Source of the DNA: Proales similis
Taxonomy: Eukaryota > Rotifera > Eurotatoria > Ploima > Proalidae
Reading direction: 5' to 3'
NCBI GenBank assembly: GCA_019059635.1
Contig: JAGVRJ010000015.1
Location: 1,168,501 to 1,232,500 of the forward strand
Length of the DNA stretch: 64,000 bases
Of this stretch, positions 20,167 to 33,982 are shown in pieces. The position numbers were made by a program, and so were the translations under genes. The notes beneath the pieces were generated by a model. The model saw nothing but the letters and a program-made list of their open reading frames with translations, searched no databases and was not told the origin of the DNA. Within the stretch, counting starts at the first letter, position 1. Each line of letters begins with the position of its first letter.

Positions 20167-23100
20167 ATAAATTTCGCTTTGTTCGAGTCTTTATTTACAG
20201 AAGCGATACGGACGTTTCATCGAATGCGTTCGCTCTGCCTGCCTTCGAGTTCACTGCACGGATTCACACAGCCTAGACCCGCTAGATGGCTTTGGCGTTC
20301 CGCAAATAAATTCCTTTCTTAATTGAAGTAGATACAAACGAAAAGAGAAGCTTTGTCCGACAACTAGTCGTTTTCCGAGCTCTCGCTCTTTTGCCCACTC
20401 TTCAGCATTTCATCACCTCGTCCGTTTTGTTTGCAAATCACTTGGCCCACATGCACCGCCCCTTTTTGGTTAGTCTTTCACTAGCTGCAGGCGCCGTTCG
20501 ACCGCTATTCGCACAAAATTGAGACGGCTCACGTTCAAATGGAAGCGGCCGCCGCCGCGTCGATCAACTCAAACCCCTTTTACTTCTCTTCTCATTTTGC
20601 TTAATGCGCTTAATCAACTAGGCGTCTGATCGTATCATCAGCATTTCAAAAGCAAATTTATCAACATGAACATCTTGGTCCGAGTTTGACTGGCGCACAC
20701 TATCTCTTCTTTCGTTTCTCTTTGCCTCTGTGCCGCATCCATGCGGGCATCGCTTGCTCGCTTTTATTATTTAGAGGAACGAGCACCGTCATGCCAATCA
20801 TTTGAGCCAATTTAGGCCGATCAATCACTGCGAAGCGATTGAGTAGCCAAGATTAGCCGGGCAGCAATGCTATTACGAGATTGAACGCCGCAGCTTGAAC
20901 GCTCACGCACCGTGCCTTTATCCTCTTTTTTTCTCTAATTCAAGAACCATTTACACTCGTCGCTCTTTTTATCACACGCTGGTTATGTAACTAGTTGGTG
21001 GCAATGATTGAAGTCGTGGCGGTAGTCAGAATGGCGCTAGTCAGAGTGGCGTTAAGAAGGCGAATGCGTGTGCTCGCGTGTGCACAGAACCATGTTTGCT
21101 TCAACAATTATTCAAATAAGAAGATAATAAATATAATTAGCGACAGATTTGCGCCCCATTTCAAGCGTTGACAATATGCAGAAGCCGATTTGCATTCAAA
21201 CACACTTGCAATTTGTCCCTTGGTTCGCTCTCTTTTTTGTTGCATTTAATAATTGTTTCACATTTATGGTCATCAGATAGTCGCCCAGAATGAATACAAT
21301 GAATTCAAAAGAATGGATAAACGAGTAAAGGCATGCGGCCTTTGCCTCGGCACAACACACGGGTCAAATTTGCAAGCACCATTGAAAAAGAAACCTACTT
21401 CATCTCGTATTCGTTGTTATTGTTGTGTCACCCATTCGATTTAACGCTCAAAGAATATTCAGAATTAGGGCTTCGAATAAGTCGAGTTTGAATCGGATGA
21501 TCACGGCTAGGCCATTCGGTTCGATTCAGAACACAGCCGCCGATGGTTGCGTCAAATTCAAAGACGCATTTAATGAGCTCAGAGAGACGCGTGATCGATT
21601 TCTAAACGCTTTCTCCTTTTCACTCTATTCGCGTTCCGCGTTCGCTCATTAGGGACCATTCAAATTTGCAGAATTGCATAAAGGCAGCTCAACGAGCTCT
21701 CTTTTTTGAGCCATGAGAGACAACAAGCGTTTCATTTCCTATTTGAATGAGACCATCTGCCAGATCCCCTCTCGGCCTGGCTGCTTCTGCCAGTTCGCTC
21801 ACGCGGCCGTTTTGGATGCGTGCCTTCCTCTTAGCATTCAAGTTTCATTCAAGCATATGCATGAACTGTCAGCAAACAAGTACTTTTGATTGACTGCTGG
21901 AAAGCCACAATGGCTCGAGGGAGGTTCTGCTGGTCTGCCGCTTGAGTGAGAACAAGCCAACGAGAGACCGACATGGATACAATCACTGATTGCCCATCAG
22001 GCCTTTTTCATGATTATCTCGCCGCATTCACTTGTTCGGCTTTTGACGACAACAAGATGGGCATCATGGTCGAATGAGCGTCAAGTTTTTTTGAGCGAGC
22101 GATGCCATCAAAAAGGCAGAGACGGCAACAATCAAGACGATGACGACGCGTCAGCCAACGAAATCTCGATCGATTGGCACAGGGCTTTCAATATTAGGCG
22201 CGAATCGTTCGAGCTTGAACGGGCTAGTCGCTCAATAGACGCGCGCGCCGCTTCCATTACGCGCAAATGGCAATATATCGAAATAAAACCGATTAGGATC
22301 GACGCTCTTGAGCTTCAATCGTATCAAACGCGTACGTTCAACGATCGGCTCCATTCGGTCGCGATTAATTGCGCCGGGTCCATCCGAGCGGCGACTAAAC
22401 TACCCTGCTGTGAGCCATCGGCTTTTCCCCTCTCTTTTTCTTCAATTGTCCGAAAAAAACGCTTTCCATTTCGGCTGCTAGCTTGCAGCCATGTCATTTT
22501 CATCTCAAAATGCGAGCACGAGAGTGAGAATCGTGATCGTCAATGCGTGTCTAATACGTAGCTTTGGTCAGATTTAACTCGCAGCTATTTGCCCTCGTTA
22601 TTGTAGCAATCGATGCCAACATAAGCTGGCCTAAGTGCATTCATATCGCTTCCTGGCTATGGCTCTTCATTGTCAACTTAAGAGATTACGGTCACTTAAG
22701 CGCGCGCCCTTCTGTCACTATTTGAGCATTGGATGTGACAAGGCTTTAAGAAGAATCGCGCGCTTTACTAAATCGTTCGCGCTCTTAGTTCAATCGGTTT
22801 CGTCAATGTAGGCTCAGGCTGTCAGGCTCATTATAGCCGCCGTAATGGGCGCTCGCCCATCTTAATCATCTGTGCCTCATAAAGTTTTATTGTTTCTGCC
22901 GCCAATGCAGCTTGTCAATCTGATTGCAAATCGCTTCTAGTTGCATTTCTCTAAACGGAGCGATTAGAGCGCCATCAATCGAAAGCAAACAATCAGCCTT
23001 CAACGTCGACATCTTGTCCAATTCAATTTGCTTCTTTTACTTTAGTTCGCTGGTTTGCATGCTGAACCCCTTCTGGGCTCTTCTGTCCTTATCAAGTCGA

Positions 23101-23465
23101 TACGAATGTTACGCAAGAGCTCAATTCCATTTCAATGAAGCTGCCTCAACTCGCCGAACTAAAATAGCAGGAGCAAAAATCAATTGGTCTTCAGTTTGAA
23201 GGGCCGGCTGTTTGTTCTAAATGAACAATCTGAGTCTCTTGCAATTAGAGGCCATTAACTGAGACTCGATCACGTACGCGACAAGTGCTTATTATTCGAT
23301 GCCGCCGCAAGAGCATCATGAGCTGCCAGTGTAGTCGGTCACTGAATGCACATGAACATGAGCTAATGGACATCTAGAGCCATTTAGAGCGCTTCTCGGC
23401 CTCTAATCTCAACAAACCACCGCCGCCTCGCACCTCATTGTTCTCGATTTCGCTTCAATCCGTCT

Positions 23466-23544
23466 GCTTTCTTTGCTCTTTTCTCCTCTTTTATTCTTTC
23501 TTTTTTTTTTCTTTCTCTCTCTCTCTCCTTTTTTCTCTCCTCCT
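23466..23544 (+). repeat. Long pyrimidine (CT-rich) tract
   Basis: Almost 80 bases nearly free of purines, including a T10 run and a (CT) repeat. No exon follows it that I can support, so I do not read it as a splice acceptor tract. Confidence 0.75.
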
Positions 23545-26384
23545 GTTCTAAATAATTCATGCGGCGCTGGCGACAACGTGCTTTGCGCTCATCATACACT
23601 CAATCAGCAAACAGGCGGTGGGGACACAGCCGGTTGTGTGAAACTGGGAAAAGGCCTGAGGCTGTGCGTATCAAGTCGTCCAATCGATTAATACGAACGC
23701 CGTCTGGATGGCAAACAAGGCATTGTTGGCAAGCAAATCATTGAATAATTGATGTAGCCAACTGACTGCTTTGCCTCGAATGGCTTTATTTCGAAGATTT
23801 ACTAAATCTAATCAGACGGTCAAAAACACTGGGCGCGACAATCACAAGAGTCTGCACCTCGCTCAATATTTTCATTCGGTCTATTTTACCCGCCCGGACA
23901 TTCGACCGCTCGTGGGATTCGCTGTTTTAATTAGATATCCGATTTATCGAACGTCTTTTGCATGCACCTGGACACGGCCCATTTAATCCTGGGCTCATGA
24001 CTCAACAGAATAAAAGTTGGCTGTTGGCATATTAGTCACGGGCTGGTAGCTATTCACTCGTGTTCAATTCAAGGCACCTCAGTTTCCATCATCATTTCAA
24101 TTATCCACCCACTCAGGTGCCAGTGGGCTTTTCAGTGGCGTGTAAAGCATTAATCGAAAAATCTAATCATCAGGTTTGCGGCATATAATCGTCCTGAATA
24201 TGTGATTTCCTCAATCACACCGGAGCGGACGAGCACAGCTCTCGTGAACGCTCTTCTACCTGCTGGGGAAAGAGCCTACTGAAAGAGTAAACGAGAGACG
24301 CTAGATCTGAGCTCGAGAGGGAGAGCTCGAGAGGGGCGAGTGCAAAAAAGAGCGTCGCTCGCGTGCTCGTGATTATACGCTCGATGCATTTGTATGCTTC
24401 AGTATGCTAAGCCGCCCAGTTCTTCCTCCCTATTCAGCTGCTTTTCATGCCAACACTGAGTTCATGTCTACAAGTTTCAAATTACGCTGTAGAGGCTACG
24501 AATATTTCAAGTCGAGTAAATCTTAAAGATGTTTACGTCTGTGTAGGTTGCGCAACCGGAGCGGGATGCGCTGCCTTTTATTACAGCCCATACAATTCTC
24601 TTTTGTAAGACGCGTTTGTTTCATATATTTGGCTGACCGGTGTATTAACGGATCATTCAAAGAAACAGGCGAACGAGAACGCTGCCTGCTTGTTTAGCGC
24701 TTTCTTTCTTTAGCCCCCTGCCGCTCCAACGATTAAATTGGTACTAAATGTAAGCAGACTCTGTTTTCGGTGAGCGGCACACATAGCAGGAGAGGCACTG
24801 TAGCGCATAAAAATTAATCAATTAGCGCGATCGAGCTAATTCTGCCCACCAATTCATCGATTTGCTTTCATCGGACCTATACGGTCCTGGTTTGATTAGT
24901 CAAATAATGCAAATATTAAGATCGACATACAGTCAAAAGCATTCAGTCTGCCTGTTGGTCTGCAGATCGAACGGCTCTTTTGATCGTTTGTTTTGTCTTT
25001 ATCTCCATTATCTAATCGACCAAGTCAGATTTGGGCCAAGTAGCAGCTCTAGGCATGTAAGCTGACGTTTAATGCCCAAACGAATCTTCTTACGGTTCAT
25101 TGGGCTAGATACGGCCCGTCAGTTTAAAACAAGACAGGCAAGCTAATGAACTAGATCCCACCGCGCTTCTCTTGTCCTGGCTATCCAGCTGCCTTGCGAA
25201 CAAACACAAAAACACACACAATATTCATGTTTGCAGTCAAAGAAGCAACTCAAGCGAGTAAAAATGCATAGAGAAAGCTTCATGCTAGCTAGCCTGCAAG
25301 TGGATGCTTTAATTATTCATAAGGCCATTCCGTTCTTAATCTTCTAATTGCTGTTTGCCCTCGCGCATTCCACGTCTGCGTGCGTGTGCCGTCAGAGCAT
25401 TCTCCCTGGGCTCCTCTGTGTTTATTTGAATGCAGCCAATATTAGCTTTTAATTTCTGCACGTTAGGAGATGCTTTCGATTCGAATGCCCATCATGGCTC
25501 ACCTGCAAGCCTGATTGCCTGCTCTATTCGAAATTGCTTAGGCGAAATTTCTGGTCATTCACTTCCAATCTATAGCAGTCTAGTTGCAAGACAAAAATTT
25601 CAGTCCTGAGTACTTGAATCTTCAACACCCTTTATTTTTCGCTTACATGAGAGTCTAATTAATTCTCGACCCGTTTCCGCCCACCATCGAAAAGCTCTCG
25701 TGGACGAGATTTGAGCGCTTTACGAGTACCGGATGTTTTCTAGTTCTTCAAACCATCAAACCTCATTCATACGGTTTGAGGCTTAATTATTATTCACTGA
25801 CGACCTAACCAGTCTCAATCGAGTGGCCTCAAGTGTTGCGGTGAAAGTGAGCTATTACACATACACCTTTGACTCTTGAATTGTTTCTGCATGACTCAAC
25901 GATTTGGCTTTAGCCGGTACCTCACTTAGGCTCTGACCGATGAGCGAGAAGCACGAGTCCTCTTGATGCACTACTGCGGTATGCTAAGTATAGCCGCATT
26001 GCGTTTGCTTTGGCCAAATAAATGGCTTATGTAAACTTGGTGCCAATCAAGTGGCACAATTCTCTTCATTGACTCGGCGCCCACCTCGAAGCGAGACCGT
26101 CTGCGTCTCGTGAGGCTTGTTTGCTTCTTTTTACTCGTTCATCGAATTTATTTTTGCTTAATAATTTAATAATCAGAAAAGGTGGCCCAGCAAAGAAAAG
26201 AGTAGAACTTAATCGAACGTTTAAATCAAAGTTTAGATTTCGAGAATTGTTTATTTCGATAACCAATGAAGCCTAGTGGCACACAATAGTCAAGCCGCGT
26301 TTATAACGAGGAAAACAACCGAACAATTTGGTGCAACCTTTCCTCTAGAATGATCCATTTTGAATTCTCTTACAAACGACGCCA

Positions 26385-27404
26385 ATGAGATCCGCTATTC
26401 TACACCACTTTTTCCTATTAACTTTACTCAACATGTGTCGGGCCGAATGTATGCCACGTTTGCCCAGCTCTGAGTTTTCCTTGCCAAGCTCGGATCCTGC
26501 AGAGCACAGCCAACACTTTCGTGTCAATCGTAAGTCTATCCGGTTTGTTGCGTAAGTATATGGCCCGACTTAAAAAATCTTCAGGTTTTCGCAAACGGCT
26601 TTATAAACGCTGTCAGTATTCAGAGCAAGAAATTGAGTATTTAAATCAATTAAATCGCTGGAAAGCACGAGAGCATTCCGCCCGTAATTCGGACTCGTTC
26701 AACATTTATGCCCGTCAGGCGAGAACACAAAATGTTCACGTTTCGTCTTCATTTAACCAAGGTCATGTCCCGGGTAAAAACTAGCTCATTCGAAGTAGCT
26801 TTAACGATTTTAAGAAAAAAGCTTTTATAGAGCACTTTGAACCTCACTCGGTTTCACAGGTCGAACGGGAGAGGGTTGTGGTAAATTCAGGCACTTCGGT
26901 GAACCTGACCTGCCTGGCCTCTACTCGAGAAGTCGACTGGCATTTCAAAGATCATAACTTGACCACCACCATCATTTCATTCGGGCCAATGCTGCAAGTG
27001 GTCAAGCCGATCGTTATCGATATTTACAGCGAGTTAGGACTCGAGAGGCCGTTGTTCGATCCCTCGTTTGAAACTTCATCTTTTCAATCATCAGCGTCTC
27101 AAATACTCAAATACCGAGTGAGCAGTGATCAAAAGACTGTTCACATCCTCACTGTGCATGTCGAGGGCGAGAAAGATGAAGGAATTTATGAGTGCGTTGA
27201 TTCAAAGTCTGAGACTCCAGTCAAAAAATCGATTCATCTAATTCTCAGTAAGTTTTCGCCACCAGCTCAACTCTTATAAAACTAACAATTGTTCTTTTGA
27301 AAGAAAACCGATCAAGAGCTCTTTTGTCAAAACAATATCAGCCGAGAGCCTCTCTTCTTTTTATTGTCTGCTTTCTAGCCATGGTTGACTTGCTACGATC
27401 TTAG
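26385..27404 (+). CDS. Small secreted or anchored single-Ig-domain protein, unrecognised
   Basis: Four exons (26385-26529, 26585-26773, 26831-27247, 27304-27404) join in phase to 283 residues; the introns are 55-57 bases. The start gives a plausible signal peptide (MRSAILHHFFLLTLLNMCRA). Exon 2 encodes a basic, arginine-rich and predicted disordered segment (RFRKRLYKRC start). Exon 3 holds one immunoglobulin-like domain: SVNLTC for the first cysteine, VDWHF for the core tryptophan, and DEGIYEC for the second cysteine. Exon 4 ends in a hydrophobic segment (ASLLFIVCFLAMVDLL) with almost no tail, suggesting a membrane anchor or GPI signal. I do not recognise the family. The gene model rests on open frames and splice phase only. 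Confidence 0.72.
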
Positions 27405-27884
27405 CAATGCCTATTCTTTTTCTGAGCCTAATCACTTCTCGGCAAAGTGCTCGAGCCCAACTTCTTTTAAGCCAAGTTCTTTCTGAGCTTATTGTATAGT
27501 CCTAAAACAAGTTTCTCGTTTGCAAACCCGTATATGCGCTTCAACCTCACTTAAAAACTTTTTATTTCTATTTCTCTCGTTTCTATTGCTTACTTTATTC
27601 TGTCTTTCTCTCGCTCGAATCTTCGCTGACACGTAGATAAAATACGCAACAGGTGGCGATAGTAAGGAAAAATAAAGCCTAATGTGATCACAATCAACTG
27701 TTTTATTCAGAACAAATCAATTTCATAATCTCATTGTAGGCTTTTAAAGTACTAAAATAAGACATTTCACTCTTTTTGATTCTTGTGGACACGTGAGGTA
27801 TACTTTTTTCGGTCCATGCTCTTTTTTTTGTTTTTAAACTAAAAAAGTTTATGGCCATTGAGTGGAATATTGAAAAAAAGAAGA
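27405..27884. other. Convergent spacer, Ig protein / KLF
   Basis: About 480 AT-rich bases between two converging stop codons, with AATAAA-like words on both strands. No coding content is seen. Confidence 0.5.
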
Positions 27885-29740
<1,856 letters not shown>

Positions 29741-29796
29741 TTTGATCGGATGGGAATGACGCCCAGAGGGTTGAGGAGGTTGAGGAAGAATGTTCT

Positions 29797-31738
29797 CTAA
29801 AAATAACGTAAATTTTCTTATGAACGTTGTGCCGCTAAGGTGCGCCTGACGCAAGGTGTGCTCATATTGACTAACGATGAAACACGCCTTAACGAATTCA
29901 TCGATCAGATAAGCTAAATAAAGGCGATAGATAGAGCCTATTCAAAAATAGCAAACGAAAGTGTGCAAGTGTGAGTGAGTGAGTGTGTGTGTGATACCAT
30001 CGCTATAATCACTCATGCAACATCGGCACACTAAGAACAAGACTCAAAGTAATTTTAATTTATTCTTGCTTTTGAATTTTGAATTTTTGATTGTTTTAGA
30101 GTCACTTGGCGAATTAGCAGTAATCTTGGCTCTTAATCAGATAAAAGCCAAATTAGAGCAAGAATATTTTTGCAAATAACGCATTAAGCTCTTTTTGTTG
30201 GTTGAATTGTTGAGGCTAAACATGGCGGTGAAACTAAACTTTCTATCGTGAAGGAACAATTGTCCCAGCTCCGCTCTAATCGGCACTAATAATGGCGGCG
30301 ACAGTTGAGAAATATTAAGTTTGACTTGAGAAATGAACACGGGGGCCTTGATCTGGTTTTCCAAACCGAAATGACCCGAATGTTAAGATAATGGTGGCTT
30401 TGTGAAGAGAGAGCGCTAGAGAGCTAAGTTTAGAACTCGAGCGAATAAATGAATACAAAGCGGCTTGAGAGAAAGCAGCGAATAAGAAAATGAGCAAGTT
30501 AACGAGCGTAATGTTAAAACAAAGTTGGACGCAGTCGATGCAAATAAACGCAAGCGAACGCATGAGAGATGTTCGCCGAAATTTTGTGAAGACTAAGACA
30601 CTTCACTCACGCTGTCCTCTCTCTCTCTCTTCCTTTTGCTAGGTGTCTGAAAATTTGAACTCAACCAAGTTCGGATTTAAGTTGCTCCGGCTTGAATGAC
30701 ATAATAGTTGGAAATTTGTTCACGCAACCCTGTCCAAAGTCATAGTTTAAAAATCGTTGACTTGCAGGGTCCAAGCAGAGAAATCCGCTTAAGGCTTGAT
30801 TATATTCAACTTAGAAAGCTTGAATGAACGATAAGCCTCTGATTCTGGCCCTTAGACCAAGCCTGGCGATTGTCAACTAGTTGACGTCAACACCAAGATA
30901 CAATCTGCCAGATCGACAACTATCATTGCTTTTATCCCTTAATTGCCACCGCTCGATTATAGCGTGAAAGAATTTCACTTTTGTTCAAGTTGATCTAAAT
31001 TTGAAAAAAAATTGGGCTTGCCATAGCTGGTTAGAAACTTCTATATCGAATGCTTTGATTATATTTAGAACAAATTCTAACGCACGCGTCTTTTTTTCAA
31101 CTTAAAAATAACCGCATGAATTCTAAATGCCAATACAAAGCCAAAAGACTTTTTCTCGCACATTTTTATTATCAAGAGCTTGCTTCAGAACAATTCGGCC
31201 GCGTCGGAAATACGAATTAGATCCTACTGAATGATTTTTCTCGTTCTCGTTCGGATTCTAAGGTCGCGGTTGTATGGCGGTGTTTCAATAACACCCAAAG
31301 CGATACTCAATTAGGTTTGTCTGGTCAGATAATCACGAGTTGGGTGGGGACTTAGAAATGAACTTTTGCATGGCCAAGTCTGGTTTTCGGCCAATGTACT
31401 CTTAATTTTAAACCGAGGCCTTTTCCATAAAAGATTATTCAGCTGGTCATGATATTGAAAAGCTTATAAAAAATTTTATGCACATAATTACAATCTCTAA
31501 GTTAATTTTGTCGGGACGATCAGATTTAAAGTATTCGACCTTGAGGAGATTTATAAAAAAAAAACAGAAAAACATAAAGAGAGCTTTAGTTGAGCCGAAT
31601 TGATATAGTACTCAACAACTGCCTTACTTTGTGACGTTTCTTTTGGGGTGTTTGTCACGAGTGCGCGCCGCCTTATCAGGTCCCTATGAAATAGGCGCAA
31701 CGTAATTCGAAATAACGTTTTCATAAAGATCATAAAAA
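29797..31738. other. Intergenic region, KLF / sphingomyelinase
   Basis: About 1.9 kb between divergent genes. It should contain the KLF promoter and first exon and the promoter of the first sphingomyelinase-like gene. A (CT) run sits near 30616-30633. GC content falls towards 31 kb. No coding segment was supported. Confidence 0.5.
29961..29993 (+). repeat. GTGT/GAGT microsatellite
   Basis: Short GT- and GAGT-rich run just upstream (5') of the KLF exon, in non-coding DNA. Confidence 0.7.
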
Positions 31739-33699
31739 ATGAAGATATTCTTTTGCCTGTTCCTATTACCGATACTAGGTAGCACATTACCTTTCAATTT
31801 ACAGGTCAAAAAAGTTCAAGAAAATATCCGAAACGATAACATTTGCAAATACTGCTATTTCGCGGCACCGATCGCAAGACAATTGATAAAAGAAAACAAG
31901 ACTGGCATTTTTAAACCGATTGCAGTTGCAGTTTGCACTTTTCTCAACATAACTCAAGAAAGTGTGTGCTCACAAGCTATCAATTTGTTCGAGGTTCAAA
32001 ATCGAAAAAGCTAAATATAAGCTTGTATAATAATTAATTTAAATAGGGTCCTGTGCTTCACGTCATAAATGATACAACTTTGAATAATATTGAACTTTGC
32101 AACGCATTTGCTGGTTGTGGCCCTGTATCCAATCCCGTTTTAAACTGGAACATCAGTCTGCCCAACGTCCCCAAGCCTCCTCCGATTCCGCCACAGCCCC
32201 CGAAGGTGAGCAATTTGCTCTCTCCTCTTGATCGCGCAGATACCTACTAGTGCAAGAAGCCTGGTTCGCCCACCGTAAGGATTCTCCATCTCACCGATCT
32301 TCACATCGACTTTGAATACCAGCCCGGCTCGCTCGCCGATTGTGGCCAGCCTCTCTGCTGCCGCAACTCGAGTACCTCCCTGCATGGCCAGCTGCACCCA
32401 GGCGACTCGAGGGCGGCCGGCTACTGGGGCGACTATCGCCACTGCGACGTTCCTCTCTGGACCGTTGAGAACATGTTTGAGCACATTGCACAAAACGAGC
32501 AGTTCGACTTTGTCTACTGGACTGGCGACCTTCCGCCACACAATGTCTGGAATCAGAGCCGCTCTGATCAGTTAAGCGCTCAAAAGCATCTAACTGACAT
32601 GTTTCTTAAATTCTTTGGAACAAAAGCTGTGTATCCTTCGATTGGAAATCACGAGGCTGCACCGGTTAATCTCTACCCGCCTTCGTATGTTAAAGAAGAC
32701 AATATCAGCTGGCTCTACGATGAATTCGCTCATGATTGGGTGTTAACAGGTCTTCCTAAAGCCCTATCTCTTGAAATCTCGAGGTATTTTAGACATGTAA
32801 CTGAGGCTTTAAAATATTTCTATAAATGTTTCAATTTTTTTAAATAGAGCCGGTTTTTATTCAGTTCAGATTTTTCCTAACCTTAAAGTTATATCTCTCA
32901 ATATGAACTATTGCCCCAATGAGAACTTTTGGCTTTATATTAATTCAACAGATCCAATGGGTCAACTTAAATGGCTCGTCAGCCAACTTCAGGATTGTGA
33001 AAACAAGGGAATTAAAGCTCACATTTTAGGACACATTCATCCCTCAGGTTGTATGGATTCATTTAGTAAAAGTTACTATCAGATTATAAACAGATATGAA
33101 TCGACAATAGCCGGTCAGTTTTTTGGTAAGAATTTTAATTCATAGAATAGAAAAAAGAAAAGTCAGAATATATTCGCCCAGGTCATACACACAACGACGA
33201 ATTTGAACTTTTTTTCGACCTTCAGAACATTTCAAGGGCCATTGGGATCGCATACCTATCTGGAAGCACTACTACCTATTCTAACCTCAATCCCTCGTAC
33301 AGAATATTTACTGTGGATGGAAATTACTCTTCAAGCAGTTGGCAAGTTTTGGATCATGAAACCTTCTTCCTTAATATAACAAAGGCCAATTCTGAAATGA
33401 AAGCTGTTTGGGAAAAGGAATATTCGGCCAAAGTAAGCAGAAAAGCTCGATAACTGACCCCTTGCCTTAAAACAAAACAACGATAAAAGGATGAGTTTGG
33501 ACTTGACTCTCTATCTCCTTCAGATTGGTCAGATTTCATTGATCGGATGTTGGAAGATTTAACAGGACCAATGGCCGCCAAGTTCCGATTATTGCACAGA
33601 AAGTCAGCTGATGTTGAAGATCCTTGTGATTTGAACTGCATGAGAACATTTTTGTGCAGTTTCAAGCAAGCTCGTTCAGATTCATTCATCCCATGCTAA
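31739..33699 (+). CDS. Acid-sphingomyelinase-like phosphodiesterase, copy 1
   Basis: Predicted zinc-dependent hydrolase splitting sphingomyelin to ceramide and phosphocholine in lysosomes or outside the cell. Exons 31739-31993, 32047-32205, 32251-32783, 32848-33125, 33182-33432, 33490-33699; 561 residues. A signal peptide precedes a saposin-B domain (CKYCYFAAP... with paired cysteines), a proline-rich linker (PKPPPIPPQPP), then the calcineurin-like metallophosphoesterase core with all metal-ligand motifs: TDLHIDFEY, WTGDLPPHNVW, GNHEAAP, GHIHPSG and GHTHNDEFE. A cysteine-rich C-terminal domain follows (CDLNCMRTFLC). Tandem copy 2 begins 283 bases downstream on the same strand. The segment 32138-32579 is identical to copy 2. 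Confidence 0.95.
32138..32579 (+). repeat. Gene-conversion tract, sphingomyelinase copy 1
   Basis: These 442 bases read as identical to 34431-34872, including the whole 45-base intron, while the sequence just outside differs strongly. The tract is visibly richer in GC than the exons on either side. Confidence 0.93.
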
Positions 33700-33982
33700 A
33701 CATTGGTCTAGCCAAGAAATTATCCCCTAGTTGTTCTTGAAATAAATTTGGTCAACAACATGATCAATATTTTTGGCTTTTCAGACATTAAATTGTATTG
33801 AAAAGGAAGCCTAGCATTCGTTTGGTTATTCAGCAATAAAAAATAAAAATTCGGCCTGGCGATACAAAATCTTGACAAAAATTGAAATTTGATAAAATTT
33901 GATGCATAATGAAAGTAAAGAGTCATCACATGAGAGGAGAAGCTAAGTTAGTTATGAATATTTATTAATTATTTTATTAAAA

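Larger units (their letters stand above)
19014..26384. other. 7.4 kb gene-free region
   Basis: No exon with family similarity, no signal-peptide start and no consistent splice chain was found on either strand. The longest open frame (22010-22561) has no recognisable domain. The DNA is moderately GC-rich for the window, with many TAATTA-like words, CTCGAG-like words and two pyrimidine tracts. A TATA-like site (minus strand, 19250-19256) lies about 240 bases above the hexosaminidase A start. This could be a cis-regulatory block or contain unseen non-coding transcripts. Confidence 0.55.

Noticed and set aside
22010-22561. 183-residue open frame in the gene desert
   Set aside because: No signal peptide, domain or splice support, and a composition like its non-coding surroundings; probably chance in GC-balanced DNA.
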